Below are positions 17,353 through 27,043 of a stretch of DNA of 64,000 nucleotides, piece after piece. Position numbers and translations under genes: made by a program. Origin of the DNA: Thermoanaerobaculia bacterium. Its GTDB lineage: Bacteria > Acidobacteriota > Thermoanaerobaculia > UBA5066. The DNA lies in NCBI GenBank assembly GCA_022071945.1, contig JAJVIN010000009.1:33303-97302 (forward strand), given 5' to 3'. The notes below the pieces were generated by a model. The model did no database searches. It saw only the letters and a list, made by a program, of their open reading frames with translations, and was not told the origin of the DNA. Each line of letters opens with the position of its first letter. Positions within the stretch are counted from its first letter, which is position 1.

Positions 17353-18965
17353 ATCCTCTCCCCGATGAAGATCTGCACGAGCCACGCGTCGAGGAGGCCG
17401 AGTCGCGCCTCGTCTTCGAGGATCCGTAGGGCCCCCTCCCGCGAGACGGCCTTCTTGTACGGCCTGTCCGAGGCCGTCAGGGCGTCGTAGATGTCGCAGA
17501 CGGTCAGGATTCGCGACGGAACGACAATGGAGTCCGAGCGGAGCGCCCGGGGGTATCCCGAGCCATCGAGCTTCTCGTGATGGGCATAGGCGATCTCGGG
17601 GATCCGGGCGAGCTCGGGCGTCCACGGAATCGACGAGAGGAACCTGTAGGTCTGGGACACGTGGCTCTGGATCTGCAGCCGCTCCTCCAGGGAGAGGCTG
17701 CCCTTGGGGATCGAGAGGAGCCGGAATTCCTCCTCGCGCAGGAGGGCCGAAGTGATTCCGCGGCGGTCTCGCCACGTCCGCGTCAAGAGACCTCTGAGCT
17801 TGCCGGCCGCCTCCTTGGGTAAGACCGTCGGCTCATTGGCCCTGCGGATCTCCTCGAACTGCGACTCCAGCTCCTGGGCTCTCTCATAGCGCTGGATGTC
17901 GATGAGCCTCAGGTCCTCGGCGCGCGGCGCGACACCGGCATCCATGAGACGGATGAGGAGGTTCCGGTAGTCAGCCGTGTCCGCGGCCTCCAGGGCGAAG
18001 TCGAAGCGGTCCCGGATCCGTGAGAGCTCTTCGGGCTCGAGCTTTTTCGACTTGACCAGGACCTTCTCGGGAACCGCGATCTTGCCGAAGTCGTGCAAGA
18101 GGGCCGCGGTCCTGATCTCGTGGAGCTCTTCCTTCGTGAAGACGATCTCGGCGTAGGGACCATCCGAGGCTCGGTCGACGATGCGGGCAAGAGCCTCGGT
18201 CAGTTCCGCGACACGGCTCGAGTGGCCCGCGGTGGTCGGATCGCGCTGCTCGACGGCCACGATGGCGGCCTGGGCGAAGTCCTCGAAGAGCTTCTTGATG
18301 GAGGCGGTGAGGAGGTTCGCCTTCAGGCACACGGCGGCCTGCGTTGCCAGGGAGAGGAGCAGCGGGATCAGGTCGGCGGGGTAAGCCTCGAAGGTCCCGG
18401 GCTCATGTCCCCGCCGGTTCATGAGCTGCAGGACGCCGACCATCTCGCCCCGGTGGTCCTTCATCGGGACCACCACGACCGCCCGGGTCCGCCAGCCGGT
18501 GGCGACGTCGAAGAGATCGTTGTGCTTGTAGGGGGTTCCCTCCGGGATCTTGTAGGCATCTTCGAGGAGGATCGGAACCCCGCGGAAGGCGACGTAGCCG
18601 GCAAGACTCTGCTCGTCGACCGGCATGGTCCGCTCGGTGAAGGCGAACCGAACGGCGTCGTTCTGCGCGAGCTTGAACCTCAGGCGCGGACCCGACGGCC
18701 CGTCCTCGAGGAGGTAGAGGCTTCCCGCCTCGGAGCGCGTGAACCGCCGGCACTCCGTGAGGATCTTCTCGAGGAGCTTCTCGACATCCCGTTCGGCCGA
18801 GAGCGCGATACCGATCTGGTTCAGGGTCTCGATCCGCGCCTCCGTTTCGGCAAGGCGGTTCTTAAGAGATTCCCGTTCCCGGGCGATCGCTTCGAGCGCC
18901 TCCTTCAGCTCGGCTTCGGAATCGTTGTGGCCGGCAGGGAATTCAGTCGTTCCTGATTGGCTCAT
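17328..18965 (-). CDS. GAF domain plus HD-GYP cyclic-di-GMP phosphodiesterase
   Basis: The 545-aa product has an N-terminal coiled coil (about 15-50) and a GAF domain (about 55-200). The C-terminal HD-GYP domain (about 235-540) has AGHSSRV, the HD pair in ALLHDFGKIAVPE and the signature HHEKLDGSGYPRAL, followed by VCDIYDALTASDRPYKKA. These are the metal-binding and GYP motifs of cyclic-di-GMP hydrolases. About 100 extra residues sit between the HD and GYP parts (around 300-400), which is longer than usual. The ATG overlaps the stop codon of the upstream histidine kinase by four bases, so the two are translated together. Confidence 0.88.
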   Translation of the reverse strand: MSQSGTTEFPAGHNDSEAELKEALEAIARERESLKNRLAETEARIETLNQIGIALSAERDVEKLLEKILTECRRFTRSEAGSLYLLEDGPSGPRLRFKLAQNDAVRFAFTERTMPVDEQSLAGYVAFRGVPILLEDAYKIPEGTPYKHNDLFDVATGWRTRAVVVVPMKDHRGEMVGVLQLMNRRGHEPGTFEAYPADLIPLLLSLATQAAVCLKANLLTASIKKLFEDFAQAAIVAVEQRDPTTAGHSSRVAELTEALARIVDRASDGPYAEIVFTKEELHEIRTAALLHDFGKIAVPEKVLVKSKKLEPEELSRIRDRFDFALEAADTADYRNLLIRLMDAGVAPRAEDLRLIDIQRYERAQELESQFEEIRRANEPTVLPKEAAGKLRGLLTRTWRDRRGITSALLREEEFRLLSIPKGSLSLEERLQIQSHVSQTYRFLSSIPWTPELARIPEIAYAHHEKLDGSGYPRALRSDSIVVPSRILTVCDIYDALTASDRPYKKAVSREGALRILEDEARLGLLDAWLVQIFIGERIWLRASAG

Positions 18966-20875
18966 GGGTCCTCTCCGTGCTCTCTCCCTCTCGATCCTGG
19001 CCGCTCTTCCCGGCTCCCCCCCGAAGACACCGTGGGTCCCTCTTCTCGATACTCCTTCTCCTGCCCCGCGGAAAAGACCCGGCCGGGGTGGAACGTGACC
19101 CGGAACCGGGAGCCTCTTCCCCGTCCCGGGCTCGCGGCATCGATCGTACCGCCATGCGCGGCGACGATCGCGCGTGCGATGCTCAGCCCCACCCCGAGCC
19201 CGCCGTGCCTGCGATTCACGGCCGCCTCCTCGCGCCGGAACCGGTCGAAGACGAACGGCAAGAAGGACGGGTCGATGCCAAAGCCCTTGTCCTCGACCTC
19301 GATCACCATCCGCCCCTCCGCATCGATTCTGGCCCGAAGCGCCACCGGTTCCCCGGGACCCGAGAACTTGACGGCGTTGGAAAGGAGGTTCCAGAGGACT
19401 TGCTCGAGGCGGGCGGGGTCGGCCTCGAGGGAAGGCAGGGCGGGGGGGACCTCTGTCTCGATCTGGACTCCTCGCTTCTCCGCCATGGGACGCACCGCAT
19501 CCAGGGCGGTGCGAATCACATCCGAGAGAACGACCCGTTCGCGGCGGAGCTCGAGACCGAAGTTCTCGATTCGCGAAAGGTCGATCAGCTCTCCCAGGAT
19601 CCTGTTCAACGTCTCCGCCTGCCCCAGGATCGCCTTCAGGGCCGACTCGACCGAGGGGTCGGAGCCGTGGCTTTCTCTCAGAACCTCGGCCCAGCCCACG
19701 ATGCCGGTCAAGGGCGTCCGGACCTCGTGAGAGAGATTCGCCAGAAAGTCATCTTTCAGGCGGTTCGAGCGCGTCAGCTCCTCGATCAGGTGAGCGTTCC
19801 GCAGAGCGATGGCGGCCTGTTCGGCCAGGACGACGAGCGTCGCGGAGTCTTCCTCGGAGAAGGCCTCGGGCTGGGCACTCAGGAGCTCGATCACGCCGAG
19901 CCTCTTCTCGGCGACCCGTATCGGCACGGCGAGGAGGCTCCGGACATCGACGCCCGGCACCGCGGAAAGGACGGCCGCCCGCTCCTCGAGCCCCTTTCCG
20001 GCCATGAGCTCGTCGAGACCCGCCGTCGACAGCCGGACAGGGCGCCCCGACAGGTACGCCTCGCCGGCGCATTGCAGTGACGCGGCCGGGATCTGTCCGG
20101 TCTCGGCTGCCGCCTGCGTGGCCCGGCCGGATCCGTAGGCAGCCGCGACGCGCAAAAAGTCTGGTGTCGTTCCCGAGATGTAGGCGACGCACCCTTGCGA
20201 ACGAGGGAAAGCCGCGCTCACCTCCTCCACGAAGTACGAGAGGACGTCCGGAGCGCTGAGACGAAGGTTCAAAAGCCGCGTCACCCTCGCGATCGTCTCC
20301 GAGATCCTGTTGCGCCTGGCCAGATCGGAGAGGAGCTCGAGCTGCTTGATGGCGGCCGCAAGGAGCCTGACCGCGGCCCTCACGAACTCGAGTTCCGAGG
20401 CCTCCCAGTCGCGCCGCATCCGCACGGTGGAAAGACTCAGGAACCCCCTCATCCGGCCATCGACGGTGATGCGGGCCGCAACGAGAGACCGGGTTCCCAG
20501 ACCCGAGAGGGTGGTTTGGTAGGGTTCGAGCAGCCGTTCGACCGACACGTCCGACGTCGCGAACAGCTCGGGCCACGCCTCGAGGTTGGCGAGCCCGGGG
20601 CCGTCGATCGGGAGCAGCCCGCCAGGAATCGGCGGGATCCCTTCCGCCACGTGTATCGCACGTACGAGTAGCCCTTTTTGCCTGGTCGCGCCGCCTGGCG
20701 GCACGAGCAGGAGCGCCACCCGATCGACCGAGAGAAGCTCACCCAGCCGGTCCACCGACTCCTGCAGCGTGGCCGACAGATCGCGCCCCTCGACCATCGC
20801 CAGAGCCAGTTCAGAAAGAAAGCTCTCCCGGCTTCCCTGCATGCCCCTTCCCCTGCCCTCTCGAAGAACGAACAT
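18962..20875 (-). CDS. GAF-containing sensor histidine kinase
   Basis: The 637-aa protein has two GAF-like sensor regions (residues about 15-170 and 190-370). They are followed by a HisKA dimerisation domain with the phospho-acceptor His in FLANLSHEVRTPLTGIVGW, and a HATPase domain with LEQVLWNLLSNAVKFS, EVEDKGFGID and GGLGVGLSIAR. There is no membrane segment, so it senses a cytoplasmic signal. It is the first gene of a tightly overlapping operon with the HD-GYP phosphodiesterase, so cyclic-di-GMP turnover may be linked to this kinase. No cognate receiver gene is adjacent. The C-terminal tail after the HATPase is charged and low in complexity. Confidence 0.88.
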   Translation of the reverse strand: MFVLREGRGRGMQGSRESFLSELALAMVEGRDLSATLQESVDRLGELLSVDRVALLLVPPGGATRQKGLLVRAIHVAEGIPPIPGGLLPIDGPGLANLEAWPELFATSDVSVERLLEPYQTTLSGLGTRSLVAARITVDGRMRGFLSLSTVRMRRDWEASELEFVRAAVRLLAAAIKQLELLSDLARRNRISETIARVTRLLNLRLSAPDVLSYFVEEVSAAFPRSQGCVAYISGTTPDFLRVAAAYGSGRATQAAAETGQIPAASLQCAGEAYLSGRPVRLSTAGLDELMAGKGLEERAAVLSAVPGVDVRSLLAVPIRVAEKRLGVIELLSAQPEAFSEEDSATLVVLAEQAAIALRNAHLIEELTRSNRLKDDFLANLSHEVRTPLTGIVGWAEVLRESHGSDPSVESALKAILGQAETLNRILGELIDLSRIENFGLELRRERVVLSDVIRTALDAVRPMAEKRGVQIETEVPPALPSLEADPARLEQVLWNLLSNAVKFSGPGEPVALRARIDAEGRMVIEVEDKGFGIDPSFLPFVFDRFRREEAAVNRRHGGLGVGLSIARAIVAAHGGTIDAASPGRGRGSRFRVTFHPGRVFSAGQEKEYREEGPTVSSGGSREERPGSRGREHGEDP

Positions 20876-21068
20876 CTAAGCACAGAAACGGCCAGAAAGC
20901 ACCCTGGCCGCCCCGGACACCGCCTCCAGAATCCCCCTCCTCGAGAAACTGGATCAGGGCGACATCGCACCGTTCGTTTTCCCTCCCTCGCGTGCGCGGA
21001 GGAGCGTCAGGGAGGGGGCGCCCCGGTCTTCGTGGCAAGCGGCCGAGGAGTGCCCCCACCCCCGCCAT

Positions 21069-24000
21069 TCACGAGCGGGACGCCACGCGCCGGTGGACCC
21101 TCGGGAGCCTCGCCGTGAACACCGATCCTTGCCCCTCGACGCTCCAGACGCTCAAATCCCCCCCCATCAGGCGGCAGAACTGCCGGGAGATGAAGAGGCC
21201 CAGGCCCGTCCCGCCATGCTTCCTCGGGATCGAAGGATCCAGCTGGTCGAATGGCTGGAAGAGACGGGCGACCTTCTCGTCGCTCATCCCGGGACCCGTG
21301 TCCTTGACGCGGAAGACGGCCCAGCCGGGCTCGGAGGCGTCCACCTCGAACGTCACGACGCCTTTCGTCGTGAACTTGGCCGCGTTTCCGAGGAGATTCA
21401 GCAGGACCTGCCGGAGCCGCGTCGGATCCGACGTCATGTCATCGAGTTCGCCGGCCATCACGAACCGGAGCTCGTTCTGGCGGGCCTGGAACAGCGGCCC
21501 CATGGTCGCGACCACCTCGTCCAGAAGGGGCTGGACCGCAAATGTCCGGCTCTCGAGCTCCATCCGTCCGGCCTCGATCTTCGAGAGATCCAGGATGTCG
21601 TTGACCAGGGCGAGCTGGTGGCGCGCCGCCCCCCGGATCTTCTCGAGGTCCTCCCTCACGGCTCCCGGGTCGAGCTCCTCCACTTCCTCCATGAGAAGCT
21701 CGCTGTACCCGATGATGGCATTGAGGGGCGTGCGCAGCTCGTGACTCATGCTGGCCAGAAACCGGCTCTTGGCCTGGCTCGCGTCCTCGGCTCTCACCAG
21801 GGCGGCTTCGGCCCTGGCCTTCTCCTCGGCGAGCGCCTGCGTCCTTTCGGCGACGACGTGTTCGAGGATCCGGTGCCGCTCCTCGAGGTGGCGGGTCCTC
21901 AACTTCAGGAAAATGAGGACCACAGCCCCGATGCCGGCCGCCACCAGGGCGTAGAACAGCGGCGTTTCCGTGAATTCAGGCTCGATCGAAAACGAGAACG
22001 AAGCCCCCGTCTCGTTCCAGACTCCATCGTTGTTGGAGGCCTGGACTCGAAATGTGTACGTCCCGTGGGGAATGCGGGTGTAGTAGGCCGCCCGCCTCAG
22101 GCCGGGATCGGTGAAGGCCCTGTCGAACCCCTCGAGCATGACTCGAAAGCGGACCTTCTCGGGAGCCAGAAAGCTCAGGGCGGTATAGCGAAATTCGAAC
22201 TGCTCGCCCCCCGCTGGCAGGACGGTCCGCTCACGTGGGTCGATCCGTGTCCCGTCCACGAAGAGGTCCTCGATGTAGACCGGCGGAGGGAGCGGGTTCT
22301 TGAGAATCCGCGCTGGATCCACCAGGGCCGCTCCGTGGGTCGTCGGAAAGACGAGCCGTCCGTCGGAGAGCTTCCACCCGGCGTTGTTTCCACCCCCGTT
22401 GCACTCGGCGCTGATGAGGCCGTCGGCGGTCCCGAAGGCCTCGCAGGCGATCCTCTTCGCCTTGCCCTTCGCGAAATCCTCGAGGCTCTGGCGGCTGCAT
22501 CGCGAGATGCCCTTGTTGCAGCTCATCCAGAGAAAGCCGCGGTCGTCCTCGAGAACCTTGAACACCACGTCATCGAACAGTCCGTTCTCGACCCGGTAGT
22601 GGGTGATCTTCCCGTTCTCGATCCGCGCCAGGCCGCCGCCGTGCATGCCGAGCCACAGGACTCCCTGGCTGTCCTCGTAGATGGAACGTCCGACATCGTG
22701 GCCGAGGCCCTCCGGACGCGAGAGACGGGAAAACCGGGTTCCGTCTCCGTAGGCGAAGCCTCCCCCCTCTGTGGCCGCCCAGAGAGTTCCCCGGCGGTCG
22801 CGCTGAATCGAGAAGACGACGTTGGCGGGGAAGCCGCCGCGAACGTCGAAGTATTCGAAGCGGTCCTCCACCATGTGGAAGAGCCCCGCGCCGTACGTCC
22901 CGCCCCACAGGCTCCCGTCGTCATCGACGAACAGCGACCGGACGTGGTTCGACCGGAGTCCCTGTTCGACCGTCAGGCACGTGAAGCGGCCGTCTACGAG
23001 GTGCCCGAGCCCCCCGAACGTTCCGATCCAGAGTCCGCCCGCCTTGTCTTCCACGGTCGCCCAGACCTGGTCGTTGCACAGTCCGTCCCGCTTGCGATAC
23101 GTGGTGACCGTTCCGTTCTCGACGCGGTTGAGCCCGCCGCCGTTGGTGCCGATCCACAAGACCTTCCTCGAGTCCTCGTAGACCGAGCGGATGCCATTGT
23201 GGGACAGGCCATCCTGCGTCGTGAGGACCGTAAACTTCCCCTCTCGCAACCTGTTGAGACCACCGCCAGCGGTCCCGATCCAGAAACTCCCCTCCCGGTC
23301 CTCGTGAAAGCACCAGACACGCTCGCTCGAGAGGCCGCGATCGACCGAGAGAGCCTCGACCCGCGAGCCATGAATCCTGTTCAGACCCCCGCCGATCGTC
23401 CCGACCCACAGCGAGCCGGCCCGGTCGCGGTGGAGCGAATAGACGTCGTCGCTCGCCAGACCCGAGGCCTGCGTCCGGGTGGAAACCGCCCCGCCGGGCG
23501 AAATGGTGAGGAGGCCTCCCCCCATCAGGCCTGCCAGGAGATCTCCGTTCGTATCGGCGAGGAGCTCGTTCACTTGAGCCTGGGCCAGCCGCGGCTCCAC
23601 GGAGAACGGCCGCGCGGCTCCGTTCTCGAAGACGAAAAGGCCGCTTCCAAAGGTGCCCAGCCACATCCTTCCCCGCTGGTCCAGGGCAACCGAGGTCACC
23701 CGTTCGTCCGGAAGACCTCTCCAGACTGTCTTCCAGCCGGAAGGCCCGCCACTCGACAGGCGAAAGGCTCCCGCCCCCATGGTCCCGACCCACAAGTCTC
23801 CCTTGTCATCCAGAGCGATCTTCCAGATCAGGAGATTCGGCGCGAGGTCCGGAACCGGTGAACCCTCGAAGACTCCCCTTCGCAGGCGAGCCAGTCCGCC
23901 TCCGAAGGTCCCGATCCAGAGGGTTCCATCGGGTCCCTCCGCCAGGCTCTGAACCCAGTTGTGCCGCAGGGCGGGGGTGTTGTCCTTGTCAAAGACCCGA

Positions 24001-24221
24001 AACGCCACCCCATCGAACCGCACGAGCCCCTCGTGGGTTCCGATCCAGAGATACCCATCCTTCGTTTGCAGGATGGTGTTCACCGTGTTGTTCGGAAGGC
24101 CGTCCGTGTTTTTCCACGAATCCAGGACGAACTGGGAGAGGGGCCGTTCGGGATCCAGGCCGGGGGCTCTCCCCGGCACGAGGAGCCCTCCCAGCATCAA
24201 GAGGAGAAAGACTCGTCTCAC
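21069..24221 (-). CDS. Two-component propeller / Y_Y_Y / histidine kinase
   Basis: The 1050-aa protein has a signal peptide (MRRVFLLLMLGGLLVPGRA) and about a dozen propeller repeats of the type GYLWIGTHEGLVRFDG / GTLWIGTFGGGLARL (residues about 30-650). A Y_Y_Y domain (about 680-750, YTFRVQASNNDGVWNE) and one membrane helix (ETPLFYALVAAGIGAVVLIFLKL) follow. The cytoplasmic HisKA (MSHELRTPLNAIIGYSELL) and HATPase (LLNLLGNAAKFTTKG, GTGLGLFISRQFCRLMGG) domains are complete. Proteins of this layout in Bacteroidetes sense polysaccharide fragments in the periplasm. Unlike many of them, it has no C-terminal receiver or AraC domain. Its ATG overlaps the sugar dehydrogenase stop by four bases. Confidence 0.92.
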   Translation of the reverse strand: MRRVFLLLMLGGLLVPGRAPGLDPERPLSQFVLDSWKNTDGLPNNTVNTILQTKDGYLWIGTHEGLVRFDGVAFRVFDKDNTPALRHNWVQSLAEGPDGTLWIGTFGGGLARLRRGVFEGSPVPDLAPNLLIWKIALDDKGDLWVGTMGAGAFRLSSGGPSGWKTVWRGLPDERVTSVALDQRGRMWLGTFGSGLFVFENGAARPFSVEPRLAQAQVNELLADTNGDLLAGLMGGGLLTISPGGAVSTRTQASGLASDDVYSLHRDRAGSLWVGTIGGGLNRIHGSRVEALSVDRGLSSERVWCFHEDREGSFWIGTAGGGLNRLREGKFTVLTTQDGLSHNGIRSVYEDSRKVLWIGTNGGGLNRVENGTVTTYRKRDGLCNDQVWATVEDKAGGLWIGTFGGLGHLVDGRFTCLTVEQGLRSNHVRSLFVDDDGSLWGGTYGAGLFHMVEDRFEYFDVRGGFPANVVFSIQRDRRGTLWAATEGGGFAYGDGTRFSRLSRPEGLGHDVGRSIYEDSQGVLWLGMHGGGLARIENGKITHYRVENGLFDDVVFKVLEDDRGFLWMSCNKGISRCSRQSLEDFAKGKAKRIACEAFGTADGLISAECNGGGNNAGWKLSDGRLVFPTTHGAALVDPARILKNPLPPPVYIEDLFVDGTRIDPRERTVLPAGGEQFEFRYTALSFLAPEKVRFRVMLEGFDRAFTDPGLRRAAYYTRIPHGTYTFRVQASNNDGVWNETGASFSFSIEPEFTETPLFYALVAAGIGAVVLIFLKLRTRHLEERHRILEHVVAERTQALAEEKARAEAALVRAEDASQAKSRFLASMSHELRTPLNAIIGYSELLMEEVEELDPGAVREDLEKIRGAARHQLALVNDILDLSKIEAGRMELESRTFAVQPLLDEVVATMGPLFQARQNELRFVMAGELDDMTSDPTRLRQVLLNLLGNAAKFTTKGVVTFEVDASEPGWAVFRVKDTGPGMSDEKVARLFQPFDQLDPSIPRKHGGTGLGLFISRQFCRLMGGDLSVWSVEGQGSVFTARLPRVHRRVASRS

Positions 24222-26842
24222 TCTCCGAGATAGGCGCTCCCGTCACTCGTCCCCTGTCCGGGCTCGGGGCCGTCGTTGATGACGCCATAGGCGATGAACC
24301 GCGCCGTCCCCTCCGCCCTGACCCTGACGTAGCCCTGCGTCAGGCCGAACTTCTTCAGAATCCCGTCCACCTGCTTCCGCTCACCCATCCCGAGTCCGAT
24401 CGGACCCACCGTGCCAGCCACCGCGCCCGTCTCCCCGTTCACGACATCCAGGTAGAGGTTCAAATAGGAGGACGTGTCCCCGGCGTGAACGACGGCCACG
24501 TTGGAACGGCTCTTGCTGTCCTGCAGAAGACCCGAAACGGTGGCCGTGCCGTAGAAGGCCTCCGACTGGGTGACCCCCTGCAGGAAGACGCCATAGCGCC
24601 CGGATCCGGCAGCGGCGATCGTGCGGATCAGCGCCCCTGCCAGGCCAGAGACCCGGAACCCGTCGGAGTTTCGGAACGAGACGGTCAGGGAACCCGCGAG
24701 GTTCGTCCCCTTCGCTCCCACCGCGCCACCCGAGGCACGGAGCTTGTCGAGGAAGCTCTTCAGGAGCACCTGCCGCCGCGGCTCCAGGCGCTCCTCCAGG
24801 GTCACCACGTCTCCCGTGTAGCCGCCAAGCGACTCGCGGTACTGGAGCGTCGCCACGACGGGGTCGTCCGACGGATTGGCCAGGATGACCTCGGTGTCAT
24901 AGGCGTTCGTCTCGAGAACGACGGGAACGACAACGGGCTCCTTGGGCATCTCGGTGCGGACGGGTTTCAGGAAGCTCCCGTCGAACGTCGTGGTGTCGTT
25001 GGCCACACCGTAGGCCGAGAAGTAGCCCGTGCCGCCGACCTGCCGCAGGGACGCCGTGCCATGAGAGAAGCCCGCCCAGGGAAGGAGTCCCTCCAGCTGC
25101 CGCCATTCACCGGGCTGGAGAATGACTGGCTCGGGCAGGGGCTTCCTGACCCCCGTGTCGCCCGAGATGATCGTGACGTCGACGGTTACGACGACTCCGC
25201 TCGGGTTGTAGATGGCCAGGTTCGAGCGCTCCGCTTCGTTCTCCCTGAGCCCGAAGACCAGGGCGCCGGTCTTGAACATCTGACTGTTGAGCGGCGCCCC
25301 GTATGCGAGGCCTGAAACGCCCGGGCCTGACGGAGCCGTCGTTCTCGCCGTGACCTTCACGGCACCCGCGGAGGTCCCTCCAACGGAGGCGATCTGCAGG
25401 ATTCCGCCCTGGTTCCCCTCTCGCGGGATCGGAACGCCCAGGGTGCGCAGCCTCTCGAGGACGTCCGGAATGCTGAGCTGCGTGCCTGCCGGCAGGTTTT
25501 CCGAGGCCGAGCCACTGCCGGACGCGCCGAGCTGGGCGGCAGCGCTGTAGGTGTAGGTGAGGGAGACGGGAGTGGAACCCGTGTTCACGACCGACATGGC
25601 GGACTTGTAGCGCGCCCCGCCGCGCCCTGAAGCGTCCAGAACGATGGGAACCGTTCGCGGGATCGACTTGTTGTCCGACTCGATCCGGAAGATCGTCCCG
25701 TCGTAGACGTCGCAAAGGTAAAGCCGTCCCGCCGAGTCCGTTCCGATCCCCGCCGGGTTCCGGAAGCGTTTTCCTCCCCCGTACGAGATCTCGCGCCCGA
25801 AGTTCTTCACCTCGATGCGGCCTCCCGAAATCCTCGAGAGAGCAAAGAGCTCACCGGTGCAGTAGTCGGAAAAGACGAAGCTTCCATCCAGCTCGGGAAC
25901 CTCCGCATTGCGCACGACGGCCCCTCCGATCACCGAGCAGCGGCCATCCGTGTGGCGGTACTCGTGGACGGGGAGCGTGAGCGTCCGGCCGTTGGCGCAT
26001 TCCTGGCTCGGGTTGTAGCAGTTCGACCCTTCCATCAAGCGCCAGCCGTAGTTCTCGCCGCCCCGAGACGTGCCGGGCTGGAGGTTGACCTCCTCGACCG
26101 AATCCTGTCCGACGTCGGGCAGGAAGAGATCTCCCGTCCAGGGGTCGAAGCCGAATCCCCAGGGGTTCCTCAGCCCGGTCGCCCACACCTCGGCGAGCTT
26201 GCCGCCCCGCGCGAAGAAGGGGTTGTCCGGAGGCACGGCATAGAACTTCCCGCCATCTCGCCCGTCGACGTCGATTCGAAGCATCTTGCCGAGCCAGGTC
26301 AGCTCGCTCTGCGCGTTGTTCTGCGGGTCCCCCGCCCCTCCCCCGTCGCCGAACCCGATGTACAGATAGCCGTCGAAGGGCGAGAACTCCATGTGCCCGC
26401 CGTTGTGGTTCGCGTAGGGCTGGAACTGACGCAGGAGCACCCTCTCGGTCGAAATGTCCGCAACGTCGGGGTCTTCATTCCCGATCCGGAACTCCGAGAT
26501 GACGGTCGCCCCGGTTGCATCCGTGTAGTTCACGTAGAACTTTCCGTTGTCGAGGAATCGAGGGTGAAACGCGAGCCCGAGCAGCCCCCGCTCCCCGCAG
26601 CAGCTGACCCTCGTCGATAGGTTGAGCAAGGTCGAGTCCACGATGCCGTTCCTGAGGACCCGGATTCTCCCGATCTGCTCCACCACGAAAAGCCGCTCGG
26701 TGTCCCCGGGAGGTGACGTCACCGCGATCGGACTGCTGAGACCCGAAATGATCGGCACGGTCCGGACCGTGCCCAGAAGCTCTCTCTCGCCCAGCGAGAC
26801 GGCGAGCGTCAGGAAAACCCCACAGATGACCGATCTCTTCAT
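24218..26842 (-). CDS. Secreted glucose/sorbosone dehydrogenase-like protein with long C-terminal extension
   Basis: The start at 26842 (MKRSVICGVFLTLAVSLGE) has a GGAGGAATC ribosome site and a signal peptide; the frame upstream of it lacks coding character. Residues about 25-400 form the PQQ-dependent sugar dehydrogenase propeller, with ERGLLGLAFHPRF, NHNGGHMEFSPFDGYLYIGFGDGGGAGDP, LRNPWGFGFDPWTG and FLPDVGQDSVEEVN. The remaining 470 residues have a repeated beta-sandwich pattern (VVDVTIISGDTG, LQPGEWRQLEGLL). These look like adhesion or surface-attachment modules rather than catalysis. The gene is first in a coupled pair with the propeller kinase, so the kinase may monitor a substrate or product of this enzyme. 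That link is inferred from the overlap only. Confidence 0.85.
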   Translation of the reverse strand: MKRSVICGVFLTLAVSLGERELLGTVRTVPIISGLSSPIAVTSPPGDTERLFVVEQIGRIRVLRNGIVDSTLLNLSTRVSCCGERGLLGLAFHPRFLDNGKFYVNYTDATGATVISEFRIGNEDPDVADISTERVLLRQFQPYANHNGGHMEFSPFDGYLYIGFGDGGGAGDPQNNAQSELTWLGKMLRIDVDGRDGGKFYAVPPDNPFFARGGKLAEVWATGLRNPWGFGFDPWTGDLFLPDVGQDSVEEVNLQPGTSRGGENYGWRLMEGSNCYNPSQECANGRTLTLPVHEYRHTDGRCSVIGGAVVRNAEVPELDGSFVFSDYCTGELFALSRISGGRIEVKNFGREISYGGGKRFRNPAGIGTDSAGRLYLCDVYDGTIFRIESDNKSIPRTVPIVLDASGRGGARYKSAMSVVNTGSTPVSLTYTYSAAAQLGASGSGSASENLPAGTQLSIPDVLERLRTLGVPIPREGNQGGILQIASVGGTSAGAVKVTARTTAPSGPGVSGLAYGAPLNSQMFKTGALVFGLRENEAERSNLAIYNPSGVVVTVDVTIISGDTGVRKPLPEPVILQPGEWRQLEGLLPWAGFSHGTASLRQVGGTGYFSAYGVANDTTTFDGSFLKPVRTEMPKEPVVVPVVLETNAYDTEVILANPSDDPVVATLQYRESLGGYTGDVVTLEERLEPRRQVLLKSFLDKLRASGGAVGAKGTNLAGSLTVSFRNSDGFRVSGLAGALIRTIAAAGSGRYGVFLQGVTQSEAFYGTATVSGLLQDSKSRSNVAVVHAGDTSSYLNLYLDVVNGETGAVAGTVGPIGLGMGERKQVDGILKKFGLTQGYVRVRAEGTARFIAYGVINDGPEPGQGTSDGSAYLGE

Positions 26843-26953
26843 CGCGATTCCTCCGGTCCGAATACCTGAAGGATAAGCCGTCCCGGCCCCGGACCCCATC
26901 GTCGGGAAGAGACAGCGGTCACCTGAACCCGCGATTCGAGACACGGGCCCCCC

Positions 26954-26982
26954 TTGACAAAACATAACTATATGGTTATATT
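26954..26982 (+). promoter_or_regulatory. Sigma-70-type promoter with embedded palindromic operator
   Basis: TTGACA at 26954-26959 and TATATT at 26977-26982 are separated by exactly 17 bp, a near-consensus housekeeping promoter that is rare in this GC-rich window. The spacer and -10 region hold the 16-bp near-palindrome ATAACTATATGGTTAT (26965-26980), with one mismatched pair. A repressor bound there would block RNA polymerase. It lies 62 bp upstream of the RND operon's TolC start. No regulator gene of the TetR, MarR or ArsR type is in the neighbourhood. Confidence 0.75.
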
Positions 26983-27043
26983 TCGATTCGCATATGGAAT
27001 TCCGAGCGCAAAATCCATCTGTCCCAACGACCGAGGAGGTGTC

